Of a DNA stretch of 64,000 nucleotides, positions 59,518 to 64,000 are shown piece by piece. This DNA is from Verrucomicrobiales bacterium (GTDB lineage Bacteria > Verrucomicrobiota > Verrucomicrobiia > Verrucomicrobiales > DEV007): the NCBI GenBank assembly GCA_012960505.1, contig DUBC01000007.1, positions 124,001 through 188,000 on the forward strand. The letters are read 5' to 3'. The stretch's first letter is position 1; each line of letters begins with the position of its first letter. The notes beneath the pieces were generated by a model. That model made no database searches. It was not told where the DNA came from and saw only the letters and a list, made by a program, of their open reading frames with translations. Made by a program: the position numbers and the translations under genes.

Positions 59518-62500
59518 CTATTGACGGATCTCTCGGGTGCCCGATCGAAGCACCTCAATGCCACTCAGGATCGATGTTACTACCGTGGCCTCCGGTAGAT
59601 CAATTGTAAGTGCTCCTGCCACGACAATATCGTGAAACTCCAAAACACGGCCATTTTCAGTATCGGTGACATTTGTCGCACGCACGATCTTGTCTTCAAG
59701 GCGAATACCGCCGCCATCTCCGCCGACCGCAAAGAACAACCGCACCGTGTAGTTCTCTTGCGGCTGATCCTTGGCTAAAAGCGGAAGTTCACAGTGAGTG
59801 AGCCCACTACCGCCGGAGGCATAGATCCAACGCGGAGGAGTATCTTTCTTTCCAGTATCAATCACCTCCGAGGCATTCCGACTCGAGAACCTCCCACCCT
59901 CAGAAAAGGTTGGTTTCAGGTTCAGTGGCAAGTCGAGACCCGTCCGCGAGTTAGGACGCGGATATCCGAGCCAGAGTTTTCCGGAGACGTCACGACGATC
60001 CCCGGGGGCACCAAGGTTTAGAACCATGTGACGAACGGGTTGCGCGTTCCCCTCAGCGGTGAACACTCCCCAGTTCTCGCGGCTGTCGTTTGGTTCAAAG
60101 ACAACCGTCGCTGCAATGGAAAACAGACACACGCACCCGGCACTCGCTTCCGGAACCATCACTAGGCCGTTCGCTGGTATCGAGTTGATCCAGCAACCGG
60201 TCCGGTGACCGGCAAAATGCTGCGTGCCACTGTCGGTCTCGAGGTTGTAGTATGCGGTGTAGCGAGACCGGAAGAACAGCATGTTGGGTGTTGCCGAAAT
60301 CGCACCACAATGATGACCCGGGCGGATGAATTTCCACGGGGTCGACTCCCCTGTTAGTGGATGGGGACGCGTTTTCTGCGTTCCAGTGTAAAGGTCGTAA
60401 GACCACGGCTCAGCGACGACTTCGTTGCCGATCACGATCGGTCGATGACGATAATTGGCATCCTTAGCCCAAATCTTCTCGCCGTTGGCAGACGACAGAA
60501 CCACAAGCCGGCGCCGTTCGAACTCGCCGCTGAGGAACTGTTTCCAGTAGTGACCGTTCGCATTTGCCCCGCCGAGGACAAGATGTCCATTAGCGTGCAT
60601 CAACGTGAGTGAACCTGCACCGATACCGATTCCCGAACAGTCGGTAACGTCGACCGCGCTCTCCCACGCTTTCTTGCCGGTCCTGCTCTCAAGCGCGATA
60701 GCGAGGCGGAGATCCTGTTTCTTCAACCGCTCCTCGGCTAACTCCCTGGCCTTGCCCGTCAGATTCTTAAATTCGGACTTATCCTGACGCAAAAACGCCT
60801 CACGCTGATCAGGCCGCATCGTGGCATCGATAAAAAATATCCGCCCGTCACCCACAGCAATCGAGACATGTGAAACACTTTGTCCCTGGTATGTCCAGAG
60901 GCGTTCACCGCTCTTGGTATCGTATGCGAAAAGCTGATCAGTTGCAGCAGCAGCCGTTTGTCCCTTAGTCGCACGAACTTTGAGTAACCGGCGCTGATCA
61001 GTACTGGTGCCGAAAAGGATACCATTGCTGTGGGAAATATAGGTCCAGCGCCTGCTATTAGAACTCCCGTCCCCCGGATCGGGAATTGTGTAAGTACGAA
61101 CCACATCACCACTGGCAGCATCAATATGAAAACATTGCTTCCCCTCGACCATGAAAAGACTATCATTACTGGCAGCCATGTTACCGGGCTCATAGGCCTT
61201 CTTTAACCCGGTGCGCATCGCGCCTGGATTCTCAACCTCCCACAGAAATAAACCGTTGTAGGCATCATAAGCCATCACACTGTGATCGGTGGGGATGAAC
61301 AACCGGCCGTTAGCTGAAACTGGGCCCACGGCGCCCGCATGCCGGTTCACCATGTGCTCGGGTCCCGGATCCCCGTACCAAAGGACACTCAGTCCATCAC
61401 GGACTCGCGTATCATTATTACTCGAGGTATTCCCGGCATTGCCGTATTGGTGAGACCAGTCATCAGTACCGGGAAGTCGTCCTCGCGTGAGTAGTGACCA
61501 GCCGTTACTGAATGTTTGGGTGGCTTGTTTTTCCTTTATTAACCCGGTTGATGCAAGCCAGGGAACAACTTCACCCTTGGTTATCTTAAGCACCTGCTCG
61601 GGTTCACCTGGCATGCCAAGGCAAATGACTCCACCGCCCGGCTTCAGATGCCTTACTACTGATTGCGCACGTCCTGGAACCTGTTCGTTGAGAAGCAGCG
61701 TATCCGAGGTGATTAGGTTGGCAAAGTAGTTTGGATAGGGAACCGGAGAGCCCGTTGGGACGTGATCAATGATAATACGCGAACCGTACAACCCGGTAGC
61801 GGATAATTTCGCACGGGCAGCCGTCACCTTGGCTCCATCCGGATCAATGCCGTAGATCAGCAATTTACTCCGCTTGGCCAACTGGTAAGCCAATCTGCCG
61901 TTCTCGGCACCGAGTATTAGGCAAAATCCGCGTGTCATACCGGATTCCTCGAGAATCGACTGTGCAGCTGCCGCATAAGTTTTAGAGAGGGCATCTTCCG
62001 GGAAGGGATCCGTAACGGCGGTAGTTAACGGTACCACAGAGTTGTTCTTCGTCGGGGGTGCAAAACAGTAGATCTCACCCTCAGTGGTACTGACAAGTAA
62101 CCGCCCATCCGCAATAGCAAGCCCTCGTGCTTCCCCTTTAATCATTGACTGCCATTTCGGTTTCCCCGTTAAAATGTCCAGCACAGTCACCTCACCGATC
62201 CCGCCGGCCACTACCGAATTTCCTGTCACCACCAGCGATGATTCATTCTTGGAGTTGAACCGCCATTTGATACCGACCTGTTTAAACTCCTCGATGCTCG
62301 CCTTCAGTTCTTTATATTGTTCCTGTTTCGCATTGAAGTCCTGGCGGCTTTTTTCATATTTTTTCGCAGCTGTTGCATAGGCAGAGCTTGCTACTTTCAC
62401 TGATTCTCGCGCCGCTGCATGGCCGGGCGTCGCGGATTCCCCCCTGTCGGTCAATTCCTCGAGTCGCAGCCTAGCCGTATCCAATTTGGCCTTGAGTGAT

Positions 62501-63630
62501 TTTGCGTCCTTCAGTTCGGAGGGCGCCTTGTGGCGGGTAATCGCTCTTGTTAAATCGTTCATTTTCAGATCAAGCGGATGCCGTTTGCGTGTCGCTGCGG
62601 CATGTTCACTGTGGTCAACGGCAATAATTTCTTGGCCGTTCGCCATGTAGGCCATGTCACCGGCCATGGTCATGCGCCGGGCAAGGAACCAGCCAAATCC
62701 GGTCCTGCCCCGTTCCTGATCGAGAGCGAGCACATGGTGCTCGGCAAGGGAATAAAGCTGATCGTTGGCAAGCATTGCGTCCGTGCCGCCTATCTGCCCG
62801 CCACCGTCACGCCTCCATGACGGCGCCGACTTATAGATTCGCTCGCCATTGGAGCGCTTGATTGCCGCCGGCATTGAACGCCCGGATGGAACAAAAAGAA
62901 TATCCTTTGAAGCAAGCATGTAGCCTTGTGGAGATAGATCATCGCGGCCGGCATCGCGCTGACTGATCCGGTCGTTTTTCCAGATAATTTTCCCGGTCGC
63001 GGCATCGACCGCATAGAGGTAAACCGTTTCATGTGGAAAAACTCCCGCACCGAAATAAGCAATGCCGCTATCAATCAGAACACCGGTACGCACCGGCCAG
63101 CGTGAGGTCATTCGGGCACGGGCGAGGATGCGCTCATCCCTCGGGCCGGCTCGACGTTTCCAGATCAGTGCCCCCGATACAGCATCAAGGCAATAGACAC
63201 AGCCGTCATCTGACCCGGCATAAACTCGTCCATCGGCTACGGTTGGTGCCAGGCGGATCGGACCATCAGTAAAGAACGTCCAGTGCTCGGTTCCACTTGC
63301 CGCATCTCTGCAGTGCACCCTACCGTCAACCGATGACCCGAAATAAACCCGCTCCGCTGCAATCGCCACGTGGAACACGTCATCGAAGCGGATCCGGGAA
63401 CGCAGTTTCTTGCCCTCATGCACCTTGTCGTGAGGTCCAGAGAATGCGCGTTTCGGTGGTACTGGTGATTTATAGGTCCAGCTCAAGGTAAGCGGTGAAC
63501 CAAGTGAATCTGGAGTGGATCCAACACGCGAGTTGTCATGCATATAGGTCGGCCAGTCTGAAGCCGCGCAAATAGCTGTGGTGGCGATGGTAAAAACAAT
63601 TGCAAAAAATCCCCGCAAAGCATATCTCAT
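59518..63630 (-). CDS. Large exported PQQ-propeller protein with embedded methyltransferase-like domain
   Basis: About 1370 residues from ATG 63630 (MRYALRGFFAIVFTIATTAICAA, a signal peptide; an ATG at 63693 lies upstream). Order of parts: a PQQ-like propeller (VHCRDAASGTEHWTFF, VYCLDAVSGALIWKR), a coiled-coil stretch (about 390-450), more propeller (VTVLDILTGKPKWQS), a methyltransferase-like fold (LILGAENGRLAYQLAKRSKLLIYGIDPDG) at about 550-670, a second long propeller, and a C-terminal beta domain. GC content is visibly higher than in the genes left of 55 kb. Function unknown; a dehydrogenase or scaffold role is a guess. Confidence 0.8.
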   Translation of the reverse strand: MRYALRGFFAIVFTIATTAICAASDWPTYMHDNSRVGSTPDSLGSPLTLSWTYKSPVPPKRAFSGPHDKVHEGKKLRSRIRFDDVFHVAIAAERVYFGSSVDGRVHCRDAASGTEHWTFFTDGPIRLAPTVADGRVYAGSDDGCVYCLDAVSGALIWKRRAGPRDERILARARMTSRWPVRTGVLIDSGIAYFGAGVFPHETVYLYAVDAATGKIIWKNDRISQRDAGRDDLSPQGYMLASKDILFVPSGRSMPAAIKRSNGERIYKSAPSWRRDGGGQIGGTDAMLANDQLYSLAEHHVLALDQERGRTGFGWFLARRMTMAGDMAYMANGQEIIAVDHSEHAAATRKRHPLDLKMNDLTRAITRHKAPSELKDAKSLKAKLDTARLRLEELTDRGESATPGHAAARESVKVASSAYATAAKKYEKSRQDFNAKQEQYKELKASIEEFKQVGIKWRFNSKNESSLVVTGNSVVAGGIGEVTVLDILTGKPKWQSMIKGEARGLAIADGRLLVSTTEGEIYCFAPPTKNNSVVPLTTAVTDPFPEDALSKTYAAAAQSILEESGMTRGFCLILGAENGRLAYQLAKRSKLLIYGIDPDGAKVTAARAKLSATGLYGSRIIIDHVPTGSPVPYPNYFANLITSDTLLLNEQVPGRAQSVVRHLKPGGGVICLGMPGEPEQVLKITKGEVVPWLASTGLIKEKQATQTFSNGWSLLTRGRLPGTDDWSHQYGNAGNTSSNNDTRVRDGLSVLWYGDPGPEHMVNRHAGAVGPVSANGRLFIPTDHSVMAYDAYNGLFLWEVENPGAMRTGLKKAYEPGNMAASNDSLFMVEGKQCFHIDAASGDVVRTYTIPDPGDGSSNSRRWTYISHSNGILFGTSTDQRRLLKVRATKGQTAAAATDQLFAYDTKSGERLWTYQGQSVSHVSIAVGDGRIFFIDATMRPDQREAFLRQDKSEFKNLTGKARELAEERLKKQDLRLAIALESRTGKKAWESAVDVTDCSGIGIGAGSLTLMHANGHLVLGGANANGHYWKQFLSGEFERRRLVVLSSANGEKIWAKDANYRHRPIVIGNEVVAEPWSYDLYTGTQKTRPHPLTGESTPWKFIRPGHHCGAISATPNMLFFRSRYTAYYNLETDSGTQHFAGHRTGCWINSIPANGLVMVPEASAGCVCLFSIAATVVFEPNDSRENWGVFTAEGNAQPVRHMVLNLGAPGDRRDVSGKLWLGYPRPNSRTGLDLPLNLKPTFSEGGRFSSRNASEVIDTGKKDTPPRWIYASGGSGLTHCELPLLAKDQPQENYTVRLFFAVGGDGGGIRLEDKIVRATNVTDTENGRVLEFHDIVVAGALTIDLPEATVVTSILSGIEVLRSGTREIRQ

Positions 63631-63758
63631 AATAAACGATTGTGGCAGATAAGTTCCTGATAACAAGCAATTCCAAGGGATAGTGTAGTACATAACATGT
63701 CAATAACTTCGTGATCGGGTTAGGTTCTTCTGGAAATCATAAAGGCACTTTCCTGGGC

Positions 63759-64000
63759 TCAATGCGCACGAACTCGTTGTCGAACGTAATGAGGAAATTC
63801 CTCACCAACTGAAAGGAAAGATACTATCGCCGTGCCGTCGCCGAGATTTTCCTCGCCGACATACTCCCAGTTTTCACCAACAGTAGACCAGGTGCGCAGA
63901 TCTTTCGACGTCTCAAGTTCGAATGAAAGGCCTTTAGTGAGAAGGTTTCGTTTAAAGGATACAGTCAAAGAATCAGTTGTGTCCAATCGTATGTGGATCG
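63759..64000 (-). CDS. C-terminal part of a protein cut by the right edge
   Basis: The frame is open to the window edge, so the visible piece (about 80 codons) is the C-terminus of a longer gene; a TTG at 63986 is not a convincing start. The visible end has the pattern GLSFELETSKDLRTWSTVGENW, a beta-strand unit that commonly ends large exported proteins in Verrucomicrobia. It is 65 bp beyond the end of the PQQ-propeller upstream frame and on the same strand. Confidence 0.6.
   Translation of the reverse strand, partial: IHIRLDTTDSLTVSFKRNLLTKGLSFELETSKDLRTWSTVGENWEYVGEENLGDGTAIVSFLSVGEEFPHYVRQRVRAH

Overview
The window looks like a piece of a marine or free-living Verrucomicrobiota chromosome (inference). 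The reasons are a planctomycete/verrucomicrobial-type cytochrome pair (DUF1592/DUF1588-like and DUF1552), a giant PQQ-propeller protein, a VHL-beta-domain hydrolase, EF-hand and thrombospondin-type-3 calcium-binding secreted proteins, a b558-type succinate dehydrogenase, and AT-rich DNA in which most genes start without a recognisable Shine-Dalgarno sequence. No rRNA, tRNA, CRISPR array, phage or insertion sequence was recognised.

Layout. 1-3.1 kb: DNA ligase LigA (runs off the left edge), divergent queE, and a 51-residue lipoprotein ending in a perfect-palindrome terminator. 3.2-6.7 kb: a response regulator, a histidine kinase and a secreted PepSY-like/TSP3 protein. 6.8-15.5 kb: GtrA, a TIM-barrel epimerase, a DUF1015 protein, IscA/ErpA-type carrier, MutL, a large exported protein and a CbiX-like chelatase. 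15.5-15.8 kb: an AT-rich intergenic region with a possible minus-strand structured RNA. 15.8-27.4 kb: a transglutaminase-like protein, a DsbD-like reductase, SecA, ParA and a SWIM/SNF2 helicase. 27.4-35.2 kb: a TPR protein, dhaK-dhaL-lsrF, an LptF/LptG permease and the VHL-hydrolase fusion. 35.3-45.5 kb: TlyA, DAHP synthase, malate dehydrogenase, a UvrD/PcrA helicase, an alanine/Na+ symporter and sdhCAB. 45.5-54.6 kb: an outer-membrane-like protein, DinB, two cyclophilins, an aldolase, and an alpha/beta hydrolase - sugar isomerase - ribulokinase run. 54.7-64 kb: a more GC-rich stretch of exported propeller and cytochrome proteins, ending in a partial gene.

The most notable result is two probable selenoprotein genes that a standard annotation would split or lose. 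The DsbD-like gene (17557..19797, minus) has an in-frame TGA exactly where the first cysteine of the C-terminal thioredoxin CxxC should be (W-UGA-A-V-C), and coding continues in the same frame for 97 codons. The beta-barrel-like gene (45509..46201, minus) has two in-frame TGAs two codons apart just after its signal peptide, giving a U-x-x-U motif. Both have a small hairpin with a GUU apical loop 22-27 nt after the relevant UGA, resembling a bacterial SECIS. TGA still works as a normal stop elsewhere in the window, so this is not a changed genetic code. Because both products are predicted to be extracytoplasmic, a selenium-based periplasmic redox relay is a reasonable hypothesis; it has not been shown.
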